64,000 bases of DNA from Stenomitos frigidus ULC18 (GTDB taxonomy: Bacteria; Cyanobacteriota; Cyanobacteriia; Leptolyngbyales; Leptolyngbyaceae), in assembly GCF_003003795.1 (NCBI RefSeq), contig NZ_PVWK01000017.1:175185-239184 (forward strand). The letters are read 5' to 3'. The notes beneath the pieces are model-generated. The model was not told the DNA's origin and did not search any database. It saw only the letters and a list, made by a program, of their open reading frames with translations. Both the position numbers and the translations under genes were made by a program. Each line of letters opens with the position of its first letter. The stretch's first letter is position 1. Shown piece by piece: positions 28,239-37,959 of the stretch.

Positions 28239-28487
28239 GGTGTTTAATTACTGCCTTGCTTAACTCTGTAGTCTAGCCTGCTAAAAAGCAGAATGCAGTC
28301 AGAGAATAACTGTTTGTTGCGTTTTACCTCTGGCAAATGAGTAAAGTACAGCCGTTTTATAATCTCCAGCTTTCCAACCTTCACAAGAACTTCTTGAAAA
28401 GTGATCCCCTTCTCCACCCACAACCAGTCCGTTTTGGGAACTCTGATCTAGGATCGCTCATAGAACCTTTTGCTATCGGTTATACAA

Positions 28488-30065
28488 ATGTTGCGGCTAT
28501 CTTTCGGAGATCCAGCCACAAAGCCTGTCAGCACAGAATTAATGCCATCAGTCAAACGACAAACTCAGGAAGATTATGACATTGCCGAGCCTCGTGCCTC
28601 AGCCATGATCGAGTCTCTTCGCGCTTTTGGCTACAACATCCAGACGGCGATCGCTGACCTCATCGACAACAGCATTTCTGCTGAGGCAAAAAACGTCTGG
28701 TTGACCTTCTTTTGGGATGGCTCCGACTCGTATATGTCCATTAGAGATGATGGGCGAGGCATGACCGAGGAAGAACTGGTCAACGCGATGCGACCGGGTA
28801 GCCAGAGTCCCCTTGAGCAAAGAAACCCGAATGATCTGGGTCGATTTGGGCTGGGACTTAAAACTGCCTCCTTCTCACAATGCAGAAGACTTACGGTTGC
28901 CTCTCGACATAAAGGCTGTGAAGTCGCGATTCGTAGATGGGACTTAGACTATGTGAATCAAACTGACCAGTGGCGGCTTCTCCGTTCTGCGGCAAAGGGG
29001 TCGGATGGCAGACTGACTGGTTTGAAAGAAATGGCGAAGGGCACAATTGTGCTTTGGGAATGTATGGATCGGATGGTCGGCGATGCCAGAACCGATGATC
29101 GCAGAGCCCAAGAACATTTCCTCGATACGGTTGAGAAAATTGAGAACCATTTGGCAATGGTTTTTCATCGCTTTCTTGAAAAGCGAAGTCCCCTCAAAAT
29201 CTGGCTAAACGATAGCTGTGTTGAACCCTGGAATCCTTTTCTGGCAGACGAAAAGGCGACGCAAATGCTTCCAGAGGAAAAGTTCTGTGTGGGTGGAGAA
29301 AATTTGATTGTCCAGCCCTATGTGCTGCCCCATCATTCCAAGATTGACTCAAACAAGTACGCTAGAGCCGCTGGAATAAAGGGCTGGAATGCTCATCAGG
29401 GCTTCTATGTTTATCGAAATGAACGTTTGCTGGTTGCAGGCGACTGGCTGGGACTGGAGTTTAAGAAGGAAGAACACTGCAAACTTGCTCGCATTCAGGT
29501 AGACCTACCCAATTCAATGGATAGTGACTGGAATATTGATGTCAAAAAATCTGGAGCACGTCCGCCCGCTTCCTTGAAAGCAGATTTAAGACGTATTGCA
29601 GGACTGACTCGTAAAAAAGCAACGGAGATCTATCGACATCGGGGTAAGGCGATTGCCAGACAGGTCTCAGCAAGCTACTCATATCTCTGGGAGCAAAAGG
29701 TGAAGCATGGGAAGACTTTCTACAGGCTTAATCGAAAGCATCCTCTGGTTGAAGCTGTATTGAGCGAGGGGGAAAATCTTACCCTCAAACTCAAGGCTCT
29801 TCTGAGGCTGGTTGAAGAAACAGTTCCAGTGCCTCTGATTACCCTGAATAGCACAGAACACCCTTACTCCCAGACACAACCCTTTGAAGGCGTTCACGCT
29901 GAGGAGTTGATAGGAATTATTTCTGAGGTCCTCGATACTTTGCTCAAAAATGGATGGACTATCGAAGAGTCAAAGGGATGTCTGTCAGGCATGGAACCTT
30001 TTCAGAAGCACGAAGACTTGATCGTAGTTGCGCTGGAGCGATACCAGAATCAGGAGGATAGATGA
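28488..30065 (+). CDS. MutL/MORC-like GHKL ATPase of an Mza-like system
   Basis: The GHKL motifs are clear: an N-box in IQTAIADLIDNSISAEAK, IRDDGRGMTEEEL (ATP-binding Asp and Gly) and the lid FGLGLKTASFSQCRRLTVAS. Residues after about 250 form the transducer domain and a helical tail. Two ATG starts fit, 28488 and 28545; the longer is given, although the conserved YDIAEPRASAMIESLRAFGY begins soon after the second. The stop overlaps the Z1 gene start (ATGA). MutL-like ATPases followed by Z1, DUF4420 and AIPR form a defence cluster first noted near restriction-modification genes and later named Mza. The ATPase probably acts as a DNA clamp or conformational switch. Confidence 0.85.
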   Translation: MLRLSFGDPATKPVSTELMPSVKRQTQEDYDIAEPRASAMIESLRAFGYNIQTAIADLIDNSISAEAKNVWLTFFWDGSDSYMSIRDDGRGMTEEELVNAMRPGSQSPLEQRNPNDLGRFGLGLKTASFSQCRRLTVASRHKGCEVAIRRWDLDYVNQTDQWRLLRSAAKGSDGRLTGLKEMAKGTIVLWECMDRMVGDARTDDRRAQEHFLDTVEKIENHLAMVFHRFLEKRSPLKIWLNDSCVEPWNPFLADEKATQMLPEEKFCVGGENLIVQPYVLPHHSKIDSNKYARAAGIKGWNAHQGFYVYRNERLLVAGDWLGLEFKKEEHCKLARIQVDLPNSMDSDWNIDVKKSGARPPASLKADLRRIAGLTRKKATEIYRHRGKAIARQVSASYSYLWEQKVKHGKTFYRLNRKHPLVEAVLSEGENLTLKLKALLRLVEETVPVPLITLNSTEHPYSQTQPFEGVHAEELIGIISEVLDTLLKNGWTIEESKGCLSGMEPFQKHEDLIVVALERYQNQEDR

Positions 30066-32818
30066 GTCACTCACTGGAATATGAACAAGCGCTTGATTTT
30101 TCGTTGTCTATCTTAAAGCACAACGATGATGTGACTGACGAGGTAATTCGAGCAACAGTTGACCTCGCTATCAAGATGGTAAGTCTTCAGGGCAATGCCG
30201 ACAATGTGGATCTGGAGGCGCTTAGCCGGGATCTTCAGAGTAGGTTTAATGTCAGAATCGGAACGGGTACTATTTTGGACGGCAACGATCGCCGAGACTG
30301 GCTACCTGAAAAGCGTGACCATATTGAGTGGAGCTTCTGGAAACGGTATGAACGCTACCTGCGTGAAGAAAAGCACTGGTCGCCCCGAATTATTCGGCGA
30401 GTTGACGAACTCACCGATAAGGTGCTGGAACGATTAGAAGACCCGATTCGTAGCGGCAGTTGGGACCGACGCGGAATGGTAGCTGGTCAGGTTCAGTCTG
30501 GAAAGACAGCGAACTACACAGGACTGATTTGTAAAGCCGCTGATGCTGGTTATCGACTGATCGTCGTTCTGGCAGGAATGCATAATAACCTGCGGAGTCA
30601 AACTCAGCTTCGGTTGGACGAGGGCTTCTTAGGCTATAACACGCGGTATCGCATGACCTTCGATCAAAGTAATCTTCGAGTCGGAGTGGGTGCTCTCAGA
30701 GGTGAGAAACTGCACCCTGTGCAGTCATTGACACACAGCGAGGATGCTGGAGACTTCAAACTTACAATTGCTAAGCATTCCAGTATCGATTTAAGCGCAG
30801 TTCCATTACTGCTGGTCGTTAAGAAACAGGGGTCAATTCTAAGAAATCTCAATCGCTGGTTGACTGGCAGGTATGGAGAAAAAGACACCAAGACTCAACG
30901 CTTAATAATTCACGATGTTCCGCTGCTGTTGATTGATGATGAATGTGATAATGCTTCGATCAATACAAGAGATGAAGATACAAACCCAACTACTATCAAC
31001 GCAAGAATTCGAGAGCTGTTACATAGTTTTGCCCAAAGTTCTTACGTTGGCTATACGGCAACTCCATTTGCGAATATCTTTATTAATCTAAACACCAGTA
31101 CAGAGCAACACGGTGATGAACTATTCCCACGAGACTTCATCATCAATCTACCTGCCCCAGACAATTACATTGGTCCAGTTCGCTTTTTTGGTCTCAGCGC
31201 TGATCCTGAAGCTGGTTTAGAAGCGCAGACTGGTCTGCCTGTTATTCGTTACGTCGAAGACTACGAAGATTGGATAGCTGATAAACATAAAACAGATTAT
31301 GTACCGGGGATATTACCGTTTTCCTTGAAAAAGGCTCTTAAATCTTTCATCATTTCCTGTGCTGTAAGAATGGCACGGGGGCAGGAAAGGGAGCATAATT
31401 CGATGCTGGTTCATGTAACGCGCTTCACTGAGGTTCAGAACAAGGTCAGAACTCAAATTGATCAGGAAGTGAGGAGTCTTCGGCAACGTTTACGTTACGG
31501 AGATGGAGCCTCGCCTGACCATCTTATATCTGAGCTTGAAAGGCTATGGAATGAAGATTTTGTGCCAACTACCGAGGCAATAGACGATCCTGAAGTCCCA
31601 AAAAATACCTGGCAGGAGATAAAGGTATACCTGGAACCAGCTATTCAAAAAATTCAAGTTAAAACCATTAATGGCAAAGCGAAGGATCTTCTAGATTATG
31701 TAGAGAACCTGGATGGTCTCAATGTCATCGCAATTGGCGGTGACAAACTATCGCGGGGGCTGACCTTGGAAGGTCTAACGATCAGCTACTACCTCAGAGC
31801 TTCAAAGATGTACGATACATTGATGCAAATGGGGCGCTGGTTTGGTTACCGTCCAAAGTATCTCGATCTTTGCCGTCTGTATACAACTGATGAATTAGTT
31901 GAATGGTACAAACATATTACTGTTGCCAGTGAGGAGTTGCGACAGGAATTTGATTATATGGCGATGCTGGATAAAACTCCTGCTGAATTTGGGTTGAAAG
32001 TTAGAACACATCCCGCAGGACTCGCAATTTCTAATGTTGGCAAAATTAGAGATGGTAAGACTTTACGAGTATCTTACGCTGGCTCTATCAGCGAGACGGT
32101 TGCCTTTTACAAAGATCCTCTGAAGAACAGGAGGAACCTTGAGAAGTTCGCACAGTTTTTAGAGGAGTGCGGCAAGCCCAATGTTGCTCCAACTGCGAGT
32201 AGTGGTGACGACTACATCTGGAACAATATTCATGGGACTGATATTGTAAAACTTTTGAAGAACGTGGAAACGCATCGTGATTCTTTGAGAGCAAATAGTA
32301 AGCTTCTGGCTGATTACATCAATGCTCAACTGGCAAAAGATGAATTAAGAAGCTGGACTGTTGTACTGAAATCTAAAAGGAACTTCAAACCAGGCGAAAC
32401 ACCGATTTATGGCAACATTGGCGAGTATAAAACTGGCTTATATACTCGTAAAAGCTCAAAAGCCAGCAATCTAGATCGGTATTCAATTCAAAGATTGGTT
32501 AGCCCAGTGGATGAGGGTATTGATCTCTCCGAAGAAGTCCGGAAGCGCCTAAGAGAGGAGATGAAGCAAGAGAATGGCACAGCACAGAAGCAGGTTGTAG
32601 AAGGCGAACCGAGCAACCCTTTCAGACGAGAGCGATCGCCTGATAGAGGTCTCCTTCTTATCTATCCCCTTGATCCGCAGGATGCCGGATGGTCGTCGGA
32701 ACCCCCTATTCTCGGCTTTGCGATTAGCTTTCCGGGCAGCACAAATGCAAGCAGTGTGGAGTATCGGGTAAACAACGTGTACTACTCAGAAGAATTTGGG
32801 GATGAAAAGGAAGAATGA
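30062..32818 (+). CDS. Z1-domain superfamily II-like ATPase of an Mza-like system
   Basis: A 918-aa protein. The helicase-like core has Walker A GMVAGQVQSGKTANYTGLIC (about residues 138-157), Walker B PLLLIDDECDNASINT, a motif III-like SYVGYTATPFANIF, and the Z1 signature GGDKLSRGLTLEGLTISYYL, followed by MYDTLMQMGRWFGYRP (motif VI with arginine finger). The last 220 residues are unassigned. It overlaps its neighbours by ATGA at both ends, showing strict coupling with the MutL-like and DUF4420 genes. Z1 proteins are predicted DNA-dependent ATPases in phage-defence clusters. Confidence 0.88.
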   Translation: MSHSLEYEQALDFSLSILKHNDDVTDEVIRATVDLAIKMVSLQGNADNVDLEALSRDLQSRFNVRIGTGTILDGNDRRDWLPEKRDHIEWSFWKRYERYLREEKHWSPRIIRRVDELTDKVLERLEDPIRSGSWDRRGMVAGQVQSGKTANYTGLICKAADAGYRLIVVLAGMHNNLRSQTQLRLDEGFLGYNTRYRMTFDQSNLRVGVGALRGEKLHPVQSLTHSEDAGDFKLTIAKHSSIDLSAVPLLLVVKKQGSILRNLNRWLTGRYGEKDTKTQRLIIHDVPLLLIDDECDNASINTRDEDTNPTTINARIRELLHSFAQSSYVGYTATPFANIFINLNTSTEQHGDELFPRDFIINLPAPDNYIGPVRFFGLSADPEAGLEAQTGLPVIRYVEDYEDWIADKHKTDYVPGILPFSLKKALKSFIISCAVRMARGQEREHNSMLVHVTRFTEVQNKVRTQIDQEVRSLRQRLRYGDGASPDHLISELERLWNEDFVPTTEAIDDPEVPKNTWQEIKVYLEPAIQKIQVKTINGKAKDLLDYVENLDGLNVIAIGGDKLSRGLTLEGLTISYYLRASKMYDTLMQMGRWFGYRPKYLDLCRLYTTDELVEWYKHITVASEELRQEFDYMAMLDKTPAEFGLKVRTHPAGLAISNVGKIRDGKTLRVSYAGSISETVAFYKDPLKNRRNLEKFAQFLEECGKPNVAPTASSGDDYIWNNIHGTDIVKLLKNVETHRDSLRANSKLLADYINAQLAKDELRSWTVVLKSKRNFKPGETPIYGNIGEYKTGLYTRKSSKASNLDRYSIQRLVSPVDEGIDLSEEVRKRLREEMKQENGTAQKQVVEGEPSNPFRRERSPDRGLLLIYPLDPQDAGWSSEPPILGFAISFPGSTNASSVEYRVNNVYYSEEFGDEKEE

Positions 32819-33822
32819 GCATTCGTGAGCTTTGGAATGAACTTGAGCGCGATGTTCAACAGGATAGATCTGGGTATGTAACTAGACGAGTGCGACCAGA
32901 CTCTATTTGCGATCTACGAGTTGCTGTCATGGAACCTCAAGGAACACGAACACTGCTTCTAAAAGCAAGGCGAATAATTATCGAATTAATTCAAGAATAT
33001 CCAGAATCTGCGGGTTTTCAGGTTCAACTAATGCAATTAGCAGGCGAAAGTCCAGATTATTTGACACTTCAACTCACCCTGACCCAGAGTCGATATTCTG
33101 ATATCTTTACGGCACTGGCTGATGACATAATTGCAGGAGTTGCTGAAAAAAAAACTGAAGAGGCGGGGTTGGAAGAATTCATTGTTCGCCTCAAACGCTG
33201 GCAGGCATTCCTCAAAGCCAATCAACCCGACGGCTTGAGCGAGGAACAGCAGCGAGGACTTTATGGAGAACTCTGGTTTCTAAGACAGGTGGCATCTCTG
33301 AGCCTTGAACCGCTCAGAGGCATTCAGTTCTGGACCGGTCCGCGCGGAACTCAGCAAGACTTCCAGTTTGCCAGAAGTGCTATTGAGGTTAAAACAACCA
33401 TATCCAAACAGCATCAGAAGCTAACGATCGCCAGTGAACGACAGTTAGACGACTCAGGTACAGGTACTCTGATCTTGCTGCATCTGTCTCTAGATTCCCG
33501 TCCGGGAAGAGGAGAGGCGCTGCCAGACATTGTTACCAGTCTGAGATTGCTGCTGGTAAATCATTCAGCCGCAAGAGAAGAATTTGAAAACCATCTCTTT
33601 GCAGTAGGCTACCTGGATATCCACGCTTTGCGGTATGAGCAAATTGGCTACATAGTTCGTGAAACTAACTATTTCAAGGTTGAGGGAGGCTTCCCCAGAA
33701 TTATAGAGTCGGATCTTTGCAATGGCATCGGTGACGTTCGTTACACTATCAGCGTTGCGGAGTGCAAGCGGTTTGCGATCGCTGAAGCTGATGTTTTGTC
33801 ACTCATTGGAGTTCAATCATGA
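32815..33822 (+). CDS. PD-(D/E)XK nuclease-like protein (DUF4420) of an Mza-like system
   Basis: A 335-aa protein of the DUF4420 family. The conserved core is GLYGELWFLRQV (about residues 143-154), then GTQQDFQFARSAIEVKTT, which supplies the Asp and the ExK of a PD-(D/E)XK nuclease. The order D, then EVK, with the preceding Glu in the GELWFL helix, matches the restriction-endonuclease fold. It is probably the DNA-cleaving subunit. Both ends overlap adjacent genes by ATGA. Confidence 0.85.
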   Translation: MSIRELWNELERDVQQDRSGYVTRRVRPDSICDLRVAVMEPQGTRTLLLKARRIIIELIQEYPESAGFQVQLMQLAGESPDYLTLQLTLTQSRYSDIFTALADDIIAGVAEKKTEEAGLEEFIVRLKRWQAFLKANQPDGLSEEQQRGLYGELWFLRQVASLSLEPLRGIQFWTGPRGTQQDFQFARSAIEVKTTISKQHQKLTIASERQLDDSGTGTLILLHLSLDSRPGRGEALPDIVTSLRLLLVNHSAAREEFENHLFAVGYLDIHALRYEQIGYIVRETNYFKVEGGFPRIIESDLCNGIGDVRYTISVAECKRFAIAEADVLSLIGVQS

Positions 33823-35870
33823 ACAATGATGAATTGGAACTGACCCAGTTTGCTGAAAATCTCCGCCAGGAAGTCATTATGGCAGCCGAAGCAGGCGGGG
33901 ATCATGATGAGGGAAACTCCTTCCGTGAGGATGCCTTTACCCAATTGATAATCGGCTACCTGACGGAGGCTGGAGAACTGGAAGATGGGCACGTCTGTCA
34001 CTACGTTGCCAGAGGCATGAAGATTAACGGTTACAGTCTCCATGAAGACGACGAATGCCTGAACCTCTTTACCTCGATCTACACCCAACAGATACCCCCT
34101 GCGACGGTGCGGAAAGATGAAGTCACCAGTGCCTTAAAGCGGTTGATCAAATTTGTCGAGCAAGCCTTCAAAGGGCTGTACCAATCGCTTGAAGAAGCAT
34201 CCTGTGCCTTCGACATGGCAAATCTCGTTTTTAGTCTTAAGGGAAAACTGAATCGCATTCGGCTCTTTGTCTTTACCGATGGGCTGACGACTAAACAAGT
34301 CTGGCAGGAGACTGTGCAGGGCGACATTACCTTTTCCTCGCACATCTGGGATATCCGTCGCCTTTATCAGTGTGTGACCTCCGGGCAGCGACGAGAAGCG
34401 ATCGAGATTGATTTCCAAGAGCGCTATGGGGCAACCATTCCTTGCCTAGTTAGCCCTGCTACACAAGCAGACTATGAAGCCTGTCTGGCGATCGTTCCCG
34501 GTGACATTCTCTATAAACTTTACGATGAGTACGGTTCTCGCCTGCTGGAACGCAACGTCCGCTCCTTCCTTCAGGCAAAAGGTAAGGTCAATAAAGGTAT
34601 TCGGAGTACCCTGAGCGAACAACCGCAGCGCTTTCTGGCATACAACAATGGCATTTCTGCCACTGCGGAAGCCATTCGTTTCGTGGATTTACCGGGAGGT
34701 AAGGCGATCACCTGGATTCGTGATCTCCAGATTGTCAATGGCGGACAGACCACTGCCTCTATTTTTCAGGCAGCCCGTAAAGATAAAGCGGATCTTGCAG
34801 AGGTTCATGTTCAGGCAAAAATCACGATTGTTGATCGGGAGCAGTTAGACGAAATCGTGCCGCTCATCTCCCGCTACGCTAATAGTCAGAACAAGGTCAG
34901 CGATGCGGACTTCTCAGCCAATGATCCTTTCCACATTCAGGTTGAGGAACGCTCCCGCACCATCTGGGCACCTGCCGTGGATGGCAGTCAAAAACAAACG
35001 CGCTGGTTTTACGAACGGGCAAGAGGGCAGTATCTGGATGCCAAAAATCGGTTGACACCTGCCAAACAGAAGGACTTTGCGGTGCTCCACCCCACTGCCC
35101 AGAAATTTACGAAAACCGATCTGGCAAAATACGAACACACCTGGAATCAGTTACCGCACTTGGTCAGTCGAGGAGCACAGAAGAACTTCAATGATTTCAC
35201 TGTACGCCTGAAGCAGCGCGGCAGCTTTGTGGTCGATGAAACCTATTTCAAGCATCTGATTGCCAAAGCCATCCTGTTTAAGAAAGCTGAAAAACTGGTG
35301 CAGGCACAGGCGTTTGGCGGCTATCGGGCAAACATTGTGACCTACACGCTGGCTTACCTGAGCCATCGAACGGCTCAAACGATCGACCTGAATGTGCTCT
35401 GGAAAGACCAGGATGTTCCCAAAGCGCTTCAGGGTGCCATCACACTGGTTGCCATAGCCGTGCATCAGGTGATCACTCAGCCACCTGGTAGCGGTAATGT
35501 CACGGAGTGGTGTAAGAAAGAAGCCTGCTGGGAGGCAGTGAAAAAACTTGAAGTACGTTTGCCTGACGCGCTAGCGCCTCTATTGCTTGGCACGAGAGAC
35601 GCAGGCAAGCTGGGCAACCGTGGTATAGATGAACCTGATATCGCTGAACAGCAGCTGATTCATGAGATTGCCAGCCTTGCTGCTGAAACCTGGTTTGAGA
35701 TTGCTCACTGGGCGAAAGAGACAGGTAATTTACTACCCTGGCAACGTAGCCTTACGGTCAGTCTGGGCAAGCTTGCCAGTCAGGAGAAGCTGCCATCCCG
35801 TAAACAGGCATTGCGCGGGATGGAAATCCTGGAGGAGATTGAGCGTTTAGGATTCAAAGTTTCAGCCTAA
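33819..35870 (+). CDS. AIPR (abortive phage infection) family protein of an Mza-like system
   Basis: A 683-aa protein with the AIPR core: LLERNVRSFLQAKGKVNKGI, RFLAYNNGISATAEAI, RDLQIVNGGQTTASIFQAAR and LISRYANSQNKVSDADF. AIPR proteins were first found as abortive-infection phage-resistance proteins, and they occur as the last gene of MutL-Z1-DUF4420-AIPR clusters. Their molecular activity is not firmly known; a nucleic-acid-binding or nuclease role is suspected. The gene closes a four-gene unit in which every junction is an ATGA overlap. No paired methyltransferase is directly adjacent; the nearest is at 4253-6154. Confidence 0.87.
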   Translation: MNNDELELTQFAENLRQEVIMAAEAGGDHDEGNSFREDAFTQLIIGYLTEAGELEDGHVCHYVARGMKINGYSLHEDDECLNLFTSIYTQQIPPATVRKDEVTSALKRLIKFVEQAFKGLYQSLEEASCAFDMANLVFSLKGKLNRIRLFVFTDGLTTKQVWQETVQGDITFSSHIWDIRRLYQCVTSGQRREAIEIDFQERYGATIPCLVSPATQADYEACLAIVPGDILYKLYDEYGSRLLERNVRSFLQAKGKVNKGIRSTLSEQPQRFLAYNNGISATAEAIRFVDLPGGKAITWIRDLQIVNGGQTTASIFQAARKDKADLAEVHVQAKITIVDREQLDEIVPLISRYANSQNKVSDADFSANDPFHIQVEERSRTIWAPAVDGSQKQTRWFYERARGQYLDAKNRLTPAKQKDFAVLHPTAQKFTKTDLAKYEHTWNQLPHLVSRGAQKNFNDFTVRLKQRGSFVVDETYFKHLIAKAILFKKAEKLVQAQAFGGYRANIVTYTLAYLSHRTAQTIDLNVLWKDQDVPKALQGAITLVAIAVHQVITQPPGSGNVTEWCKKEACWEAVKKLEVRLPDALAPLLLGTRDAGKLGNRGIDEPDIAEQQLIHEIASLAAETWFEIAHWAKETGNLLPWQRSLTVSLGKLASQEKLPSRKQALRGMEILEEIERLGFKVSA

Positions 35871-36054
35871 TTTGCAATTTTCAAACCGAGCAACTCCACA
35901 GCCTACTCTTCCATCCGTAACCAGCCGTAGCATACAGCTCCCTGACTCAAACGATCAAGCGTCGGCCCCTTGAACACTATTGCCAATCAACCTTGAGAGT
36001 GCTGCTTCCCTACGAAGGCATGAACATCAGCCATACGATCGGACTCAACGAGGC

Positions 36055-36417
36055 TCAAAAGATGGCTCTGAGGGCTTTGTCACACCATTGACTTTTCAAG
36101 AACGGCTGTAAAGGAGAGGCTTTACCACGCTGCTTCACTTTGCTTGCTGGTAGTATTGATGGTTTTGGCTGCTCAGCCTTTGCAGTGCTGGTTTTGATGG
36201 CAGCCGATAACTGAGAGTCACGCGATACTTCTGCAGAATCGACACTCCCTGGCTGACGATGCGGTTGCGTTGATGGGTTTTTAGTGGGTCGTGCCATGAT
36301 CGCAGTTACGACTGGCTCCGTTGCTATGGTCGGTAAAGGGCTTCCATTTTCTGTAGCAGGCACCTCAGAAGCGCTTTCATGAGTGCTAACAACTGGTATC
36401 GAGTGCGGAGCAGCCAC
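36055..36417 (-). CDS. Hypothetical low-complexity protein (possibly the end of a broken gene)
   Basis: The 120-codon frame from a GTG is rich in Pro, Ser, Thr and Lys and matches no family I know. The frame stays open upstream to about 36530, with a coiled-coil-like stretch (VQQKTEQLQGIKTILSEADI) before the nominal start. A different frame just upstream (about 36500-36620) carries a compatible helical segment (PKDEAIAFVASLQTVQNHL). A frameshifted older gene spanning about 36055-36650 is therefore possible. Confidence that a functional protein is made is low. Confidence 0.3.
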   Translation of the reverse strand: MAAPHSIPVVSTHESASEVPATENGSPLPTIATEPVVTAIMARPTKNPSTQPHRQPGSVDSAEVSRDSQLSAAIKTSTAKAEQPKPSILPASKVKQRGKASPLQPFLKSQWCDKALRAIF

Positions 36418-36948
36418 TACCAGTCCTAATATATCGGCTTCAGAGAGTATGGTTTTAATGCCTTGAAGTTGCTCTGTCTTTTGCTGTACCTGCGTTTCCC
36501 AGCCGCAGGAGTGCCTGACTCAAGTGGTTTTGCACTGTTTGCAACGAGGCGACGAAGGCGATCGCTTCGTCTTTGGGTAAGGTTAGCAGGTAGGACGTGG
36601 AAGCAGTTGCCACTGTGGGCCTTGAGGACGATACTTTGCCTTGATTCTACTGCACGCGCTGCTAATCAGAGCTTTGCAGCACCTTGACTTAGCGTCGATC
36701 GAGGGTCAGCACCAGGCTGGTCTCTAGCCTCCGCCAGCGGTTTGGGTAGTAGCTTAGGTCTTGGCGTGGTGGTTAGGGTAGTCACTTTACCTGAATCGCT
36801 TCGTTTGGCAGCAACAACCGGAAACAATCGCCGTCTCGCGTGAGGAAAAAGTGCTGCTCGGAACGGTAGCCGCCACTTTTGTCGAGGAGCAGCGGCTGGC
36901 CAAGGGGTTACAGTCGGCTGGGTGCTGGCGAGCACCCAGCGAGCCCGG

Positions 36949-37581
36949 TCACCAATCGAGCACTGGCGGACAGGGGTCAAGCAGCGTTAGGTGGCGGACT
37001 CGCCCCTCTGTCTCATTAACGGGTCGTGGCGGACGGTTGCCTTGGTCAAAGAGACTGGCAAGATCCAAGCCGTCAAGGGCAGGGAAGCAGTTGACAGGGG
37101 GATCATCCTCATCCTCCAGCCAGGGCTCAGATGGCTCCTCACTCGCCTCCTCCTGTGCCACGAGCTTTTGTGTAATCGCCCAGGCGATCGCCTCGCTCAC
37201 TGCCAGGTTGCGCTCCCAGACGTTGGGGAAAAAGAATAAAGGTTGGAGTGACAGGCGCGTCGGGTTGTGCTGCTGAAGGCGTGCGCATTGTGCGAGCAGT
37301 TGCGCGCGCGTGTGTAACCCACGCCCATCCATGAAGGCATCGTCGCCGAGTTTGACCACCGTATGGACAACATCACCCACAGACGCGGGCTCAACCTTCG
37401 CCGCAACGTAATGCAGTGCACCGCCTGCTACCTGTTGGATCGCTTTCGCGATCAGCCAACACCCGCCGTTCAGAAAGCCCACAGGATAGCCGTAGTAAGC
37501 GAACAGGCTGTGGTAGTCTACCTGGGTGACGGCATGATGCAACTGTTGCAGTGCCTTGGGGGTCCAGTTATTCATGACCAT
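36949..37581 (-). CDS. Unknown protein with papain-like Cys-His-Asp signature
   Basis: The start is placed at ATG 37581, with GAGGTGAGA just upstream; an in-frame TTG at 37677 would add 32 residues of unlikely leader. The protein (about 210 aa) begins MVMNNWTPKALQQLHHAV. It has FLNGGCWLIAKAIQQ (a Cys at the start of a helix), then GDVVHTVVKLGDDAFMDGRG (His followed about 11 residues later by Asp). Cys-helix, His-strand, Asp is the order of a papain-like or transglutaminase-like active site, also found in toxin and immunity peptidases. The C-terminal 60 residues are acidic and proline-rich. No family name is assigned. The next frames downstream look decayed. Confidence 0.5.
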   Translation of the reverse strand: MVMNNWTPKALQQLHHAVTQVDYHSLFAYYGYPVGFLNGGCWLIAKAIQQVAGGALHYVAAKVEPASVGDVVHTVVKLGDDAFMDGRGLHTRAQLLAQCARLQQHNPTRLSLQPLFFFPNVWERNLAVSEAIAWAITQKLVAQEEASEEPSEPWLEDEDDPPVNCFPALDGLDLASLFDQGNRPPRPVNETEGRVRHLTLLDPCPPVLDW

Positions 37582-37731
37582 ATCTCTCACCTCTGTTTCA
37601 AACGACAAAGCCACTCCACCAAAAAGCGTGCCAGCGGCATACTTTTCATCATGCCTGCCACACTCGCACGGCACCAAGCGTTTCCTGGCAATGAACCATA
37701 CTTTTCCTGGTCACTTTGGGCGTGTGATGCG

Positions 37732-37959
37732 CTACACTTGCTGCCCTCCGAGCGTGTGGTGCATCAACGCCAGCAGCGCAATCGCCTTCCCAGTGCTGCC
37801 AGGTTGCGATCGACTGGTTCCTGCCGCTAAAACTTCTACCAACTTAAGATCACGCTCGCAGCTACCAACGGTGTGAGCCTGCCATGTTTGTAGCTGCGCC
37901 TGATAGGCAGACGATCGCTCTGAGGGGGCAAAAAGTAGCACAGGCGGTGTTGCCACCAC
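37732..37959 (-). CDS. Short hypothetical protein, weak DUF4174 resemblance
   Basis: A 75-codon frame starting MVATPPVLLFAPSERSSAYQ. A hydrophobic strand is followed by a helix and then CERDLKLVEVLAAG, a layout like the N-terminal half of DUF4174 proteins. If so, it lacks the second half and is a fragment. It lies 150 bp upstream of the papain-like candidate on the same strand. Base composition here is unlike the Mza-like operon. Support is weak. Confidence 0.28.
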   Translation of the reverse strand: MVATPPVLLFAPSERSSAYQAQLQTWQAHTVGSCERDLKLVEVLAAGTSRSQPGSTGKAIALLALMHHTLGGQQV

